DNA from: Ctenosaura bakeri
Lineage: Eukaryota > Chordata > Lepidosauria > Squamata > Iguanidae
NCBI GenBank assembly: GCA_948474755.1
Contig: CAOLHI010001836.1
Span: forward strand, 1-64,000
Length of the DNA: 64,000 nt
Direction: 5' to 3'
Shown here: piece after piece, positions 49,200 through 59,545 of the stretch
Position numbering within the stretch: position 1 is the first letter of the stretch
Layout: each line of letters starts with the position of its first letter
Made by a program: the position numbers and the translations under genes
The notes under the pieces: generated by a model
What the model was told of the DNA's origin: nothing
The model's database searches: none
What the model saw: only the letters and a program-made list of their open reading frames with translations

Positions 49200-49402
49200 A
49201 GGAGAACCAGCATGGCTTGGCGGTTTGAGCATTGGACTAGGACACTGAGAGACCAGGGTTTGTATCCTCACTTGGTCACAGAAACCCAGTGTGTGACTGT
49301 GTGGAAGACAAAAGCAAACTTGTTGCAAAGAAAACCCCATGAAAGATTTGCCTGAGAGATGCTGTAGGTTGGAAACAACTTGAAGGCACACAACAACAAA
49401 GG
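49200..49402 (+). mobile_element. Sauria-type SINE, complete
   Basis: Head GAGAACCAGCATGGCTTGGC, RNA polymerase III box-B-like GGTTTGTATCC, tail AACTTGAAGGCACACAACAA. It is the most complete uninterrupted copy in the window. Confidence 0.9.
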
Positions 49403-49579
49403 GATACAAGAAAATGAACTTGCACACCACAGCCCAGAGCAAAAATAAGTTTACAAAGGGCAGGAAAAGAAAAGTGACATTGTTAATTAGAATAAAGGTA
49501 TTTTGTGTATATGAGAGGAATCCTGAAATGTGGGTTAACTTTTTCCCACCTCCCAGTAGGGGCAAGGTCATGTGATAAA

Positions 49580-50575
49580 GTTCTAATATATCCCAAGATC
49601 TCCATGGCAGAACTGATAGAAGCTGGAGGAATGTGTGCTGCAGGCTGCCTGAAGTCAGCCCATCACCATCTTTTTGAAAATGAAAGCAGTTTTGTTACTC
49701 CAGTTATGTTATGTCTGGTGAGAGCACTAGATATCATTTTGATATCAAACAATTCGGCCTATGCTTGACCTTTCTCTGCCACCCTGCTCCACGTGTTTGC
49801 AAGAGCCCTCCGGACAAGCACATATTTGGTGCGGCCGTTAATGGTTTTACATTCCAGACTCCATTGAGGCAGGCAACTCAAGCCTCTTCGTTGTTTCAGG
49901 GAACACCTCATTGCAAACAGGCATTGCTCAGCGTGATCCTTGTACAATAGACGCACGGTTCTCAGCTGAGCAACTCCTTTCAGCCAAGCCATTTGCCTAC
50001 TGGCCATACCATTGTCATCCAGTGTTAAGCTCATCACGCAAACTTGACCTTTTCCAACTCCTTTGTCCTGCTCTAAAATCCCTTTGTTCTCATCAAGCAT
50101 GGCATAGCCTATAGGCACGATCCACCCTATAAAAAGTCCCCACTTTTGGGACTACCTCGGAACACTTTGGATCACCCTGGACTTCCATCTAGCCTTGCTG
50201 CCGCTCTGTCCAGTGAAGTTTTCCCCTCAGTTCCCAACAACTGAGCCTGCCTCCCTTCTCGGAATCAACCTCATCTTCTCTCCAGGACTATGAGACCAGG
50301 TGTCGTATTACCCATTCCCTTGAATTCCTCCATTTCTATTTCCCAGTTAGCTAGCATATGTGTTGCCTTATTTGTTATTTGTCTTGCAATAAAACTGTTA
50401 TTTTTGTTACTTTAAAACTTGTCTGGCTACGCTCTCTGACCTGAAGCCATAGACATAGGGTAAAAGATCCTAGCTAAAGTTGCCCTGCCTCTCGTTTAGC
50501 TTAGGAGAGTGCTCGAGCTTAATTTCCCCCAACTTGTGTTTTTATTTGGTAATTTGGGCGCCCCTCCTGGGACCC
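49580..50575 (+). mobile_element. Probable solo LTR (retrovirus-like)
   Basis: The segment has a TATA box (CCCTATAAAAAG, 50127-50136) and a polyadenylation signal AATAAA (50388-50393) about 255 bases downstream, and ends CTGGGACCCCCAACA. This is the U3-R-U5 order of an LTR. No flanking viral genes are present. The left end could not be fixed and no target duplication was found, so it is most simply an old solo LTR. Confidence 0.5.
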
Positions 50576-50589
50576 CCAACATACAAGGT

Positions 50590-51327
50590 AACAGCTTGGT
50601 CACTGAACCTTTGCTTTAAAATGGCTACATATCTTGGGAGGTGCAAGAAAGGAACAAGGAACAGCTCCCTTGGGCCCCAGATAGTTGAAGGGCAAAGTAT
50701 AACCTTGTTGAGGTACTGTAAAGTTGTCTTCTGAATTGTGCTGACATTGTTTCTGGAGCACTGATGAACTGCAGAGGTCTAGAGTGACTGATTCCCAGAG
50801 CACAAGCAGGGTTGACAATGAAGATGCTGAAGCAGCTGTCTCCACGGTAATTTGTCTAGGAGCTCACTGGATGATTGGTATGGAGTAATCATGATTAGGG
50901 AAATGGATCCTGAGGATGCTTGGTAAGGCAGACTGCTTTGTGGTAGGCCTTTTCTTGGCAGCTGAAGCCTTTTTTTCACCCCTTTGCCCAGTGTTATGCA
51001 GGGATGGGGAAGCAGAGACAGATAAAATGTAAGATGAAGTGTGTGTGTGTGTGTGTGTATAAAGAGCAAATAGAAGCAGAGTGACAAAGAGAGAAAAAAA
51101 TCAAGAGTGAAGGACAGTAGATGGATTCTTACATAAGGCAAAGCAAGGAAAGAACTGATCATAGAGTTAGAGGATAACAGAATAAATTAGATCTAAGTCA
51201 CATTGCATTATCTCTCCTGAATCATATTGCCTTATTTCTTCTGCAATGCTCACTTTTGGATGTTTTCTGACCAGCTCTCAGAGAATTTAATTATTTTACT
51301 TGTAACCTCAGTGTAATGAATACAAAC
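50590..51327. other. Intron, nothing recognised except (GT)n
   Basis: Unassigned sequence with a (TG) run at about 51040-51059. Confidence 0.5.
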
Positions 51328-51476
51328 CGAAGATGGTAGAGATCTGACAGACTTCTGCTTTCTGCAACATCACGAGCAATGATCTCAGCCAGATGAAGAA
51401 CTGGAAGAGTCAGGTGAGTACACAAAATTGCTTGCAGCTCCTTAACTAAAAGGTCTAGGTAGTATAAGGTGCGTGT
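51328..51476 (-). CDS. CFAP46: CFAP46 exon 4
   Basis: This exon has 149 nt, starts in phase 0 and ends with two bases of a codon. It encodes TRTLYYLDLLVKELQ, then LTLPVLHLAEIIARDV and LSDLYHLR, a conserved helical-repeat pair. The donor GTTTGT was chosen over a downstream GTAAAA because only it keeps phase with the next exon and yields the expected LYHLRL join. Confidence 0.9.
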
Positions 51477-52094
51477 CTGAAAATTAAAGGAGGAGTAGAG
51501 GAGGAGGAGTAGACATAGGACAAACTGAAATTAAGGGAGGACAAACTGAAAATAGTTCAGTTGCAATTCTTCATTCACAGTTTCCCAGGACAAGTCCACT
51601 GATGTAATATTCTCCAATGGTTCACTAAGCTGCCATTGGGAAAGATGGATTATACAAACTCACCAAATTCTTCTGCTTGGAATCTGATTACAAGTAGAGA
51701 ATAATTCTTGGCTTTTCCCCACCCATCTCCATTATCCTCCTACATCCTTCAAAACCTCTTCCTATGTCACTCCTCAAGCAGAATTCTGCCCTTCAAATGA
51801 ACATCCCTTCCTCCACTTACCTGAAGTCAATGTTGGCTTTCTCAGATGTTCTGTCATTCAGGGCAATAGCCCTGGTTAAAGTTATGGAAACTTTAGTTCT
51901 TCCAAGAGCTTCTGCTAAGAGCTTCAGTACAGGTAAGCTGAATAAATATTGTAGCCAAATGGAGGACAGTATTGTTTATAGCTATTGCTCATCTCTTACA
52001 TAACATTTTGCCATAGGAAATCTGTCTTTCTATATAAAATAAATCAAATACAGGCCAAAATAAAATCTCCTTAAGCCATTTTCATGTTACTTAC
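51477..52094. other. Intron 3-4, nothing recognised
   Basis: Unassigned intronic sequence. No exon-like frame fits the phase. Confidence 0.5.
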
Positions 52095-52313
52095 CGGTGC
52101 TAAAATGGTGTTCCTGTTCACAGCACAACCACTTGAGTCCTGTTTGAAGGTCTCTCTAATTTCTTCAGGGCATTCATAGCTAGCCCATTCTTCGACACTT
52201 GCTGGTAAGGCTTCAATTGGTCCTTTCCGCTTAGACTTCTCTTTAATAACTGATTGTACCTGTTTGATGTCTTTGAGAGATTTTTCTTTTTTAGGAGGGG
52301 TCGTTGGTGAAGT
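52095..52313 (-). CDS. CFAP46: CFAP46 exon 3
   Basis: This exon has 219 nt, phase 0-0, acceptor CTAAAG and donor GTAAGT. The first 18 residues (TSPTTPPKKEKSLKDIKQ) are a third copy of the linker module. It then passes into the conserved PASVEEWASYECPEEIRETF segment that precedes the TPR-like region in vertebrate CFAP46 as I remember it. There are no stops. It joins in phase to exon 4. Confidence 0.9.
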
Positions 52314-52576
52314 CTTTAGGAAAAAGAAAAGGTAAAAAAAAGATTGTTATGTTTGTATTATAGAGTAGAATAACAGTAGATATGAGTTCTATATTACACA
52401 CACACACTCCCTTGACATCCAAAACTGCATTATTCCCCCACTGGTTTTAATCAAACTATAGATAATTGGGACAGACCTCTCTTTAGTAACTGATGTACCT
52501 AAAAATAAGACTTATATATGAAGGAAGATTTTCTTTGATTTACATTAAATAAGTAAAAACATTGTTTTAAAAATAC

Positions 52577-52645
52577 CTGTCTGATCTCTTTTGAAGGTTT
52601 ATCTTTTTTAGAAGGGGTTGTTGGTGAATCCTTACCAGCAGCAGG
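52577..52645 (-). CDS. CFAP46: CFAP46 exon 2 (Lys/Pro linker copy 2)
   Basis: This 69-nt, phase 0-0 exon encodes PAAGKDSPTTPS followed by KKDKPSKEIRQ. The donor is GTATTT and the acceptor TGAAG. It differs from exon 1 at only a few codons, and it shares the SPTTPPKK-K module with the start of exon 3, so three successive exons carry copies of one module. The length is exactly 23 codons, so gain or loss of a copy would not shift the frame. Confidence 0.8.
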
Positions 52646-53165
52646 CTTCAGAAAAAAACGAAAAAGTAAAAAAAAATTAGTAAGTTTTAAATTGTACAGT
52701 AGATGCCACATATTAGTAAATACAACATTCTATATTTTACACACACAGATTTTTCTACATCTGAAATTTCAATATTTGCCCAGTAGACTGAGAAATTGGT
52801 ACTTACCTCAGTTGTCACTGGTCATTCTGGGATGATAGGAGGAACAATCTACTACATCTGGGTTTAATCCCTTGCCCCAGTCAATGCAGGAGCCTTCTAT
52901 ATTCCGCCCTGTTTTTTTTTTTCTTTAGGCTGCTCTCCTACCTGGTCAGTTTCCTTTTCTAGCATAATCTATCTCTATCTATTTTTATCTTTATTTTGTT
53001 TATTTATTTATTTTTCCCAATGGTGGGTGTGGATTTTTCCTCCTGTCATCCCAGAATGACCATTCATGTAAATACCAACTTCTCATTCTCAGGATGGTAG
53101 GAGGATCAATCCACTACGTCTTGGAACTTCCAAAGCTGCTATTTTTTGGGTAGGCTTTCCTTCTC

Positions 53166-53395
53166 CTAACAGTCTACCACTTGCAGTACTGTGTGACTGA
53201 ATGCCGCTTGTGCTGATTTATATTTGTCTAATCTATAATGTCTGATAAATGTTGTTGGCTTTTTCCATCCAACCACATTACACACTTCCTCTAACAATAC
53301 TGTCACTGAATACACCACACTGGTTGCCTTAGATCGTGTTGAATGTGGCCACACATTCCTCAGTCTTGGTTTCTCTGAATAATCATAACATAGGA
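53166..53395 (-). pseudogene. DIRS YR C-terminal part (inverted end)
   Basis: It encodes WPHSTRSKATSVVYSVTVLL and VVGWKKPTTFIRHYRLDKYK. HSTR is the HxxR box and RHYRL the catalytic Tyr box of the tyrosine recombinase. This is the part missing from the plus-strand YR at 57090. Confidence 0.85.
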
Positions 53396-53769
53396 ATACG
53401 CAAGCTTTTATTCATAGGGGTATCACAGTTTTGCTAGTGTTCTGACTCAGAGTCTTTGGAAGGTATGATACCAACAACACTTCAGAGTATCTACTTTGTC
53501 TAATTCTTTTAATGTAAATTTTAACCATTCTTCTTATATTCAAAGTGTGCCATTTCCACTCTAATGCATGTATTTGTCTCAGGCAAAATTTGGGTACCGT
53601 AAAAAAGATGGAACAAATTCCTGAATATCTCTGGTTCTGAGGTACCTCCTCTATAGCTCTGATATTTACTAAATGATAAATTTCCTGCCAAACAATCAGT
53701 GCAAGGCCTCTGGACTGCAGTGGACAAAAAATTCAATATAAATTAATTAAAGTAGAGGTCAGCAAGGGG

Positions 53770-54810
53770 AGGCAAGTATGGATGAAGGTGGGGACTTTCA
53801 GGATGAGTTAATGGACGTAGTTGATGATAAGGAGTGGACCTCTTCAGACGAGGAAGAGGATAGTGAGATAGTGTCTGATAGATTTTTGAGGGTGAGAATT
53901 TTCACAGTCCTTTAAAAAGAGTAGTGTAGATGTTAGATTTGGATTGTAATGATTCACAAACAATGGAGGAAGGTAAAAAAGTTAAAGACAGTAAGGTGGC
54001 TTCTGTCACTAGAAAGAGAGAAACACAGGGGGAAGAAATGCCAATGCCAGACTTGTTTAAGGATCTGATTGTGTGTGAATGGTCCTCTCAGTGGAATACA
54101 AAAATTGTTGGGCTATTCTCAGAAGTTACAGTCTCTTCTAAAAAAAGGGATATGGAGTTTCTTAAGGTGCCCTTGGTGGATGCTCCAACTGCAGGCTTGA
54201 TGTCAGGAACTACTGTCCCCAGGGAGTAGGGGGGGCACACAACTTAAAGAGGTAGATGAGAGGAGACCAGAGACAGCTCTGAAAAAAAGCACATGAAACT
54301 GTGGCATTACTAATTAACATTGGTAGCGGCATCAATGTTTGTGAGAGCTGCTGTTCTTTGGACACAGGATATACTGGATGCACAAGATTTGAGTATGCAG
54401 GAGCTTTTGAAAGCAGTAGGAAGGATTCAAAAGGTTTAAAGTATGTTGCAGATGCAGGACATAATGCTACTCTTTTTGCAGCTAGAAATATGAATGCAGT
54501 AGCTATAGCATGGAGGTCCTTGTGGTTAAGACATTGGGAGGCAGACCAGAAATCCCTCAATAATTTAGCCTTTGTCTCATTTAAAGAACTATTGTTTGGA
54601 GCACTGGCACTGGACAAGGTATTAGTGGAAACCAAGGAAAGGAAACAAGTTATGCTCTATGGATCAATGGGTAATCAATGTGGTATCTCACAGCTACAAA
54701 ATTTATTTCCACAAAAAGCTGAGGAACAAATTTCTACCCTCACTGGTATCCAAGGCCAAGGCCAGACACAGAATTGTTTGGCAGGAAGTTCATCATTTAG
54801 AAAGCACTGA
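53770..54810 (+). pseudogene. DIRS gag-like region, copy B
   Basis: It starts MDEGGDFQDELMDVVDDKEW (53779), frameshifts, then opens again at 54301-54810 with AARNMNAVAIAWRSLWLRHW and EADQKSLNNLAFVSFKELLF. The LRHWEADQKS block is shared with copy A and is similar to AWLRPADIQED in copy C. Confidence 0.65.
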
Positions 54811-55440
54811 GGCTATAGAGGAGGTACCTCAGAACCAGAGATTTTCAGGAGTTTATTCCATATTTTGTACGATACCCAAAAGCAACAGGAAGTTCAGACC
54901 AGTTTATATAGTTTAACAAATATAGTTTAACAAATTTGTGCAATATCAAAAGTTCAAGATGAAGACTTTACAGACGATACAGGAAAATTTGTCTGTGGGA
55001 GATTTCCTGGTCTGAAGGAGGCATACGTCCACATTGCAATATCTGTGGAGGACAGGAAGTATTTAAGGTTTCAATACCAGGATCATTGTTTCCAGTTCAA
55101 GGCATTGCCTTTTGGCCTGGCATCAGCCCCAAGAGTTTTTATGAAAGTACTGATTCCACTGGTGGCACACCTATGAGTAAGAGGTGTTCAGTTATACTCC
55201 CACCTGGATGATATTTTGTTAAAGGCAAAGACAAAAGAAAAGTTGCAGAAGAATATATTTCTAACCATCCAGATTTTGGAGACCTATGGTTTCCTCCTAA
55301 ATTATGAGAAAAGCCAGCTGAAACCTACAAACACTTTGACCCACTCGGGGGCAATGATAGATACCACAGTGGGGAGGTTGTATCTATTTCAAGACAGATT
55401 AATGAAGTTGAAGCAGGAGGTAACCAAGATGTGAACTTTA
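54800..55440 (+). pseudogene. DIRS reverse transcriptase fragment, copy B
   Basis: Pieces EEVPQNQRFSGVYSIFCTIP (54815-54916), AYVHIAISVEDRKYLRFQYQ and FKALPFGLASAPRVFMKVLI, then SHLDDILLKAKTKEK with the catalytic LDD (55200-55240) and KSQLKPTNTLTHSGAMIDTT. Stops and frameshifts interrupt it. DIRS-type by the PFGLxxAPRxF motif and context. Confidence 0.85.
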
Positions 55441-55739
55441 AAAATCAGTGTTTGATGCAGTTAGCATAGCTAGTGGGAATTCTAATATCAACTATTCAAT
55501 TTGTGCAGTGGGGCAGGTTCCATTCCAGGTCTCTTCAAAGGCTACTATTGCCTCATCAGTTAGCGATAGGGGCAAGGAGACATTACCAAGTGTTACTGCC
55601 TTAGAAGGTGCAGTTAGAATTGAACTGGTGGTTGAAAAAGAAAAATGTGCCGAAGGTGTCTTGCTGCAAGTCTTCAAATCACAATTCACATTACAACAGA
55701 CTCAAGCGTATTAGTTTGGAGGGCACATTGTAACAGTTA

Positions 55740-56430
55740 CTCAGTGAAAGGCCTCTGGACTGTGGTAGACAAAAAACTAGACAGAAGACAGTAAGATTGG
55801 CTCTTTTGAGATTTGCGGAATTTGTGAAGGATCAATATGTTCAAGTCTTCACAGACAACATGATGGTGAAAGTTTATATTTGCAAACAAGGAGGTCTTTA
55901 CTTGGTGCCTTTGATAACAGAATTGGCCAAGCTATTCAGTTGAGCAGAGAGAAATGTGAAATCGATAACAGCAGTGTAAGTAAAAGGAAAGTTGAACGTG
56001 CAAGCAGACTACCTCAGCAAGAACTTGATTCATCCAGGAGAGTGGTTCCTCAATGAGGAGATATTCAAGCAGCTAGTGAAAAGTTATGGTCCCTTGTAAG
56101 TAGATTTCTTTGCACCTGGAGAGAATGCCAAGTTATGGCAATTCTTTTCCATGGATGGAAGCAGAGATGCAGAGGCACATGATGCTTTATCAATTTACTG
56201 GCCACAAGGGGTGCATTATGTGTTCTCTCCAATTCAGCTAACACAGAGAGTACTTCTCAAAATAAAATAAGAGAAGGCCTCTTTATTACTGGTTGCACCA
56301 CATTGGACAAGAAGATCATGGTTTTCCTTAATGATGCAAATGGCTTAAGGGCCTCTGCTGCATTTACGAACACATGAGCATTTGCTACATCAGGGCCCAG
56401 TATTTCATCCAGACCCAGAGTGATTGAGTC
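55740..56430 (+). pseudogene. DIRS RNase H and post-RNase H region, copy B
   Basis: FTDNMMVKVYICKQGG (RNase H third box), GKLNVQADYLSR (fourth box), EWFLNEEIFKQLV, then VDFFAPGENAKLWQFFS, YWPQGVHYVFSPIQL and LLLVAPHWTRRSWF. The last part corresponds to the region where DIRS elements carry a Dam-like methyltransferase fold. Broken by stops. Confidence 0.7.
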
Positions 56431-56439
56431 TGAATGCAT

Positions 56440-57062
56440 AGAATTTTTTAAAAATATTAAAATAATTTTATTAAATTCAAATTAAAACATTAACATACAT
56501 TACAAACAATATAGACAATAACACACCACAAGCACAATAACAACTTACAATTATACAATTACACTATTAACGATATAGACAGGGATTTATCTGATATATA
56601 TTTTACCTTATATCTATATATTCATCAATTTATTATCCCCAATACTTTAATTATATACCTTTCCAGTCAAATCACTGATCAGTCTTAAAGCTAATTAATT
56701 ATTATAAGTTATACCTTATATTTCATGTTATTTATACTACTCTTTATATTATTCGTCACTGTCTATACTTCATTTTCCCAAGCTTCTATGTGATCACATC
56801 TTAAACACTCAACAAATTACCAATGAATTATTAATTTATTAAAAAATAAACAATAAACATTTCAGACAATTACTAATTCACTAACTCATACTCACTTGCA
56901 TACTTACTCTCATTCTGTCCTCTCTTCTTCTTACACCTTCTCACATCAACATACATTCTCCTCATATATACACTGACTTCCAACATTGGGAATATTATAT
57001 ATCTATTATTTATCGTCCTGCTCTTTGTACATAGTGAATACATAGAAATTGAACAAGGATAT
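56440..57062 (-). mobile_element. AT-rich LINE-like insertion in DIRS B
   Basis: An AT-rich block with an A/T-rich tail at its left end interrupts DIRS B between the post-RNase H region and the YR. The flanks repeat TGAATGCATAGAATT (56430-56446) and TGAATACATAGAAATT (57035-57050), a probable target-site duplication. No coding motif could be recognised. Probably a 5'-truncated minus-strand LINE 3' end. Confidence 0.5.
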
Positions 57063-57089
57063 CTAGTCAACGAAGGTTATTCCAAGAAG

Positions 57090-57925
57090 GTGGTAGAAAC
57101 CATTTTGGCTTCACAAAGGGATTCCACGCAGAGGGTATACAATAGGACATGGAAGGCCTTTCTGAGGCGGTGTAGAACGAAATTGGTCTCAGTCAAGGAT
57201 GTAAAAGTGTTTCCTGTTCTACAGTTTTTGCAGGTAAGCATCAACAAAGGGTTAAGGCCAAATATTCTTAAGAGACAGGTTACAGCTTTGCCAGCAATAC
57301 CAGGTATGGAAGGAGAGCCATTGCCGAGACATCCGCATGTAAAGAGGTTTCTCAAGGGGGCTACTTTGAAATCATTCTCAACAACACACAGGTTCCCTTC
57401 TTGGGACCTTAACATGGTTATTAATGCACTAACAGCTCCACCCATTAAGCCACTGAAGGAGGTGTCACTAAGATTACTGTCATTTAAAGTGGCTTTTCTT
57501 TTAACTATAACATCAACTCAAACTGTATCAGAATTGGCAGTGTTATCAATAAATGCTAATCTCTGTAGATTTGAGCAAGACAGGCTAACGTTGCTTCTTG
57601 AGCCTACCTTTCTACCTAAATGTGTGTCCATGACTAGCAAATATGGTGAAATTTATTCACCCACATTTTGCCCAAGACCAACACATGTGTTAGAGTGAAA
57701 GTGGCACACTTTGGATGTAAGAAGAGTGGTTAAAATTTACATTAAAAGGACTAGACAAATTAGATGGTATGAAGCATTGTTGGTATCATACCATCCAAGG
57801 ACTTTGAGTCAAAAGGCTAGCAAAACTGTGATAGCCAGATGGATAAAAACTTGTATATTCCTATGCTATGATTATTCAAAGAAAGCAAGATGGAGAAATG
57901 TGTGGCCACATTTTGTTGTAAATGA
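57090..57925 (+). pseudogene. DIRS tyrosine recombinase, copy B
   Basis: It encodes ILASQRDSTQRVYNRTWKAF (core-binding domain), RHPHVKRFLKGATLKSFSTT, RFPSWDLNMVINALTAPPIK and LLTITSTQTVSELA. The first catalytic Arg is replaced (STQT for SARR/K). One in-frame stop at 57698, then DVRRVVKIYIKRTRQIRWYE. It lacks the HxxR and Tyr boxes, which sit inverted at 53166. Confidence 0.85.
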
Positions 57926-57976
57926 TGTAAATGATTTTGTTTCATTTACATTAAATAAACAAAAATATTTTATTAC

Positions 57977-58045
57977 CTCTTTGGTCTCTTTTGAAGGTTT
58001 ATCTTTTTTAGGAGGGGTTGTTGGTGAACCCTTACCAGCAGCAGG
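57977..58045 (-). CDS. CFAP46: CFAP46 exon 1 of window (Lys/Pro linker copy 1)
   Basis: This 69-nt, phase 0-0 exon encodes 23 residues beginning PAAGKGSPTTPP and ending KPSKETKE. The acceptor is the unusual TGAAG and the donor is GTAATA. It is nearly identical to the exon at 52577-52645, and its flanking intron sequence is also duplicated, so the two are tandem duplicates now separated by a DIRS insertion. The linker is charged and probably disordered. Because it is an isolated duplicate it could be alternatively used or dead, but it has no stop and intact splice dinucleotides. Confidence 0.72.
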
Positions 58046-58130
58046 CTTCAGGAAAAAAGAAAAAGTATAAACAAAATATTACTAAGCTTTTAACTGTACA
58101 GTAGAATGCCACATATCAGTAAATACAAAA

Positions 58131-58468
58131 GAACAGGTAGCTTACCTGTAACTGTGGTTCTTCGAGTGGTCATCTGTGCCATCATACACTAGGAGCTTTA
58201 GCGCCTGTGCGGTAGCGTTCGGAAACTTCTAGAGCTTGTTCGCTTGGCAGGAACCCCTCCCCCATGCCGGTACTGCGCATGCTCCTCCCGCTTAGCAACG
58301 GTCTCTCCTCAGTTCTGTCGTCCGCCGTAGAACCTACAGGGACCTGAGAAAGAGGGGAGGAAGGGCGGGTGTGTATGATGGCACAGATGACCACTCGAAG
58401 AACCACAGTTATAGGTAAGCAACCTGTTCTTCTTCTTCGTGGTCTCTGTGCCTTCATACACTAGGAGA
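58131..58468. repeat. DIRS C 3' terminal hairpin and direct third copy
   Basis: Arms 58131-58189 and 58371-58429 are 59-bp inverted repeats with about two mismatches (core AACTGTGGTTCTTCGAGTGG). A third, direct, diverged copy (TCTTCGTGGTCTCTGTGCC, CATACACTAGGAG) lies at about 58430-58468. Each arm holds a splice-donor-like AGGTAAGC. This probably includes the inverted terminal repeat and the internal complementary region of DIRS. Confidence 0.9.
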
Positions 58469-58503
58469 CTGTGTAGCTTACCGGTCGGACGGCGGGTCAG
58501 GTC

Positions 58504-59545
58504 CTACAGCACGGAAGCCAACACCTCACGTCCAAACCGGGCATCTCTGCGCGACCGGCAGTCGAGCCTGTAGTGGCGCACGAAGGTCGATGGTTGGGAC
58601 CAGGTCGCCACACGGCAGAGTTCATGCAGGTCAACTCCTCGCAGGAGGGCCGCAGAAGTAGCCACCGCTCTGGTGGAGTGGGCTCGAAGCAGGACTGGCG
58701 GAGGCTTCCTTGCGAGCTCATACGCCAGTTGAATAGTCCTCACCATCCATTTGGAGAAGCGCTGGGTGGACACTTTGAGGCCCTTCCGACGTCGCCCATA
58801 GCAAACGAAGAGATGCGGCGTCTGTCGGAAGGAAGCAGTCCTGTCCATGTAGAAGGCCACGGCCCGACGCACGTCCGGGGAGTGGAGAGACCGCTCCAAC
58901 GGTGTCGTCGGGTTCGGGAAGAAGGCAGGCAGGATGATGTCCTGGTTGAGATGGAAACTGGACACCACCTTAGGCAGGAACGAGATGTCAGGTCTCAGGA
59001 CCACCTTGTCTCTGTGGAAGACCGTGAAGGGCTCATCGGATCGAAGAGCTGTGATCTCACCCGCTCGCCTCGCTGAGGTCACCGCTACCAAGAAGGCAGT
59101 TTTCATGGTCAGGAGCCTATCATCCGAGGTCGCCATCGGCTCGAAGGGCGGCTTTGTCAGCTGCGAGAGCACCAGCGAGAGGGACCACGGCGGTAGCGGC
59201 GGCGATACCGGCGGGTAGAGATGATGAAGTCCTTTCAGGAACCGCTTAACGGTATCGTTCCTGAAGAAGGCCGAGGCAGCCGACCGTGGCGGTTGGTATG
59301 CCACGATCGCGGAGAGATACACCTTCAGGGATGGAAACGCCAGCCCCTGTTGCCGGAGGTGCAGGAGGAAATGCAGGACGGTAGAGAGCCCCGCGGGCGA
59401 TACCGGCTCACTCCTCTCGTTAGCGAAGGTCAGGAAGCGTCGCCACTTGTATTGATAGTTGCGACGGGTGGATTCCTTCCTGGCCGCGACGAGGACGGTA
59501 CCGAGCACGGGATCGTCTAGTGCGATATCCTCCAGGCATGGAGGG
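58504..59545 (-). CDS. DIRS tyrosine recombinase (YR)
   Basis: This catalyses integration of the circular DNA intermediate. The core-binding domain has RRNYQYKWRRFLTFANERSE, and VKRFLKGLHHLYPPV follows. The catalytic domain shows FLVAVTSARRAGEI (first Arg), RAHSTRAVATSAALLRGV (His and second Arg of HxxR) and TFVRHYRLD (Tyr nucleophile), so the R-H-R-Y set is complete. The stop is at 58504. The start cannot be fixed, because this frame is open for 946 codons back to 61344, through the whole RT region; the listed start is where recognisable YR sequence begins, overlapping the end of RT/RNase H. It is probably translated by frameshift, reinitiation or from a spliced RNA. Confidence 0.9.

Larger units (their letters stand above)
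52789..57925 (+). mobile_element. DIRS retrotransposon copy B, rearranged
   Basis: From left to right there is a 3' terminal hairpin (arms about 52789-52842 and 53038-53091) with a YR C-terminus in minus orientation (53166-53395), then an inverted RT-start piece (53560-53690), then plus-strand gag (about 53770-54800), RT (54800-55440), RNase H and post-RNase H region (55740-56430), a LINE-like insertion (56440-57060) and YR (57090-57920). The plus-strand YR stops near GTGTGGCCACATT, exactly where the left inverted YR piece continues (TGTGGCCACATTC). The 3' end has therefore been moved and inverted to the left. All frames are broken. Confidence 0.75.
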
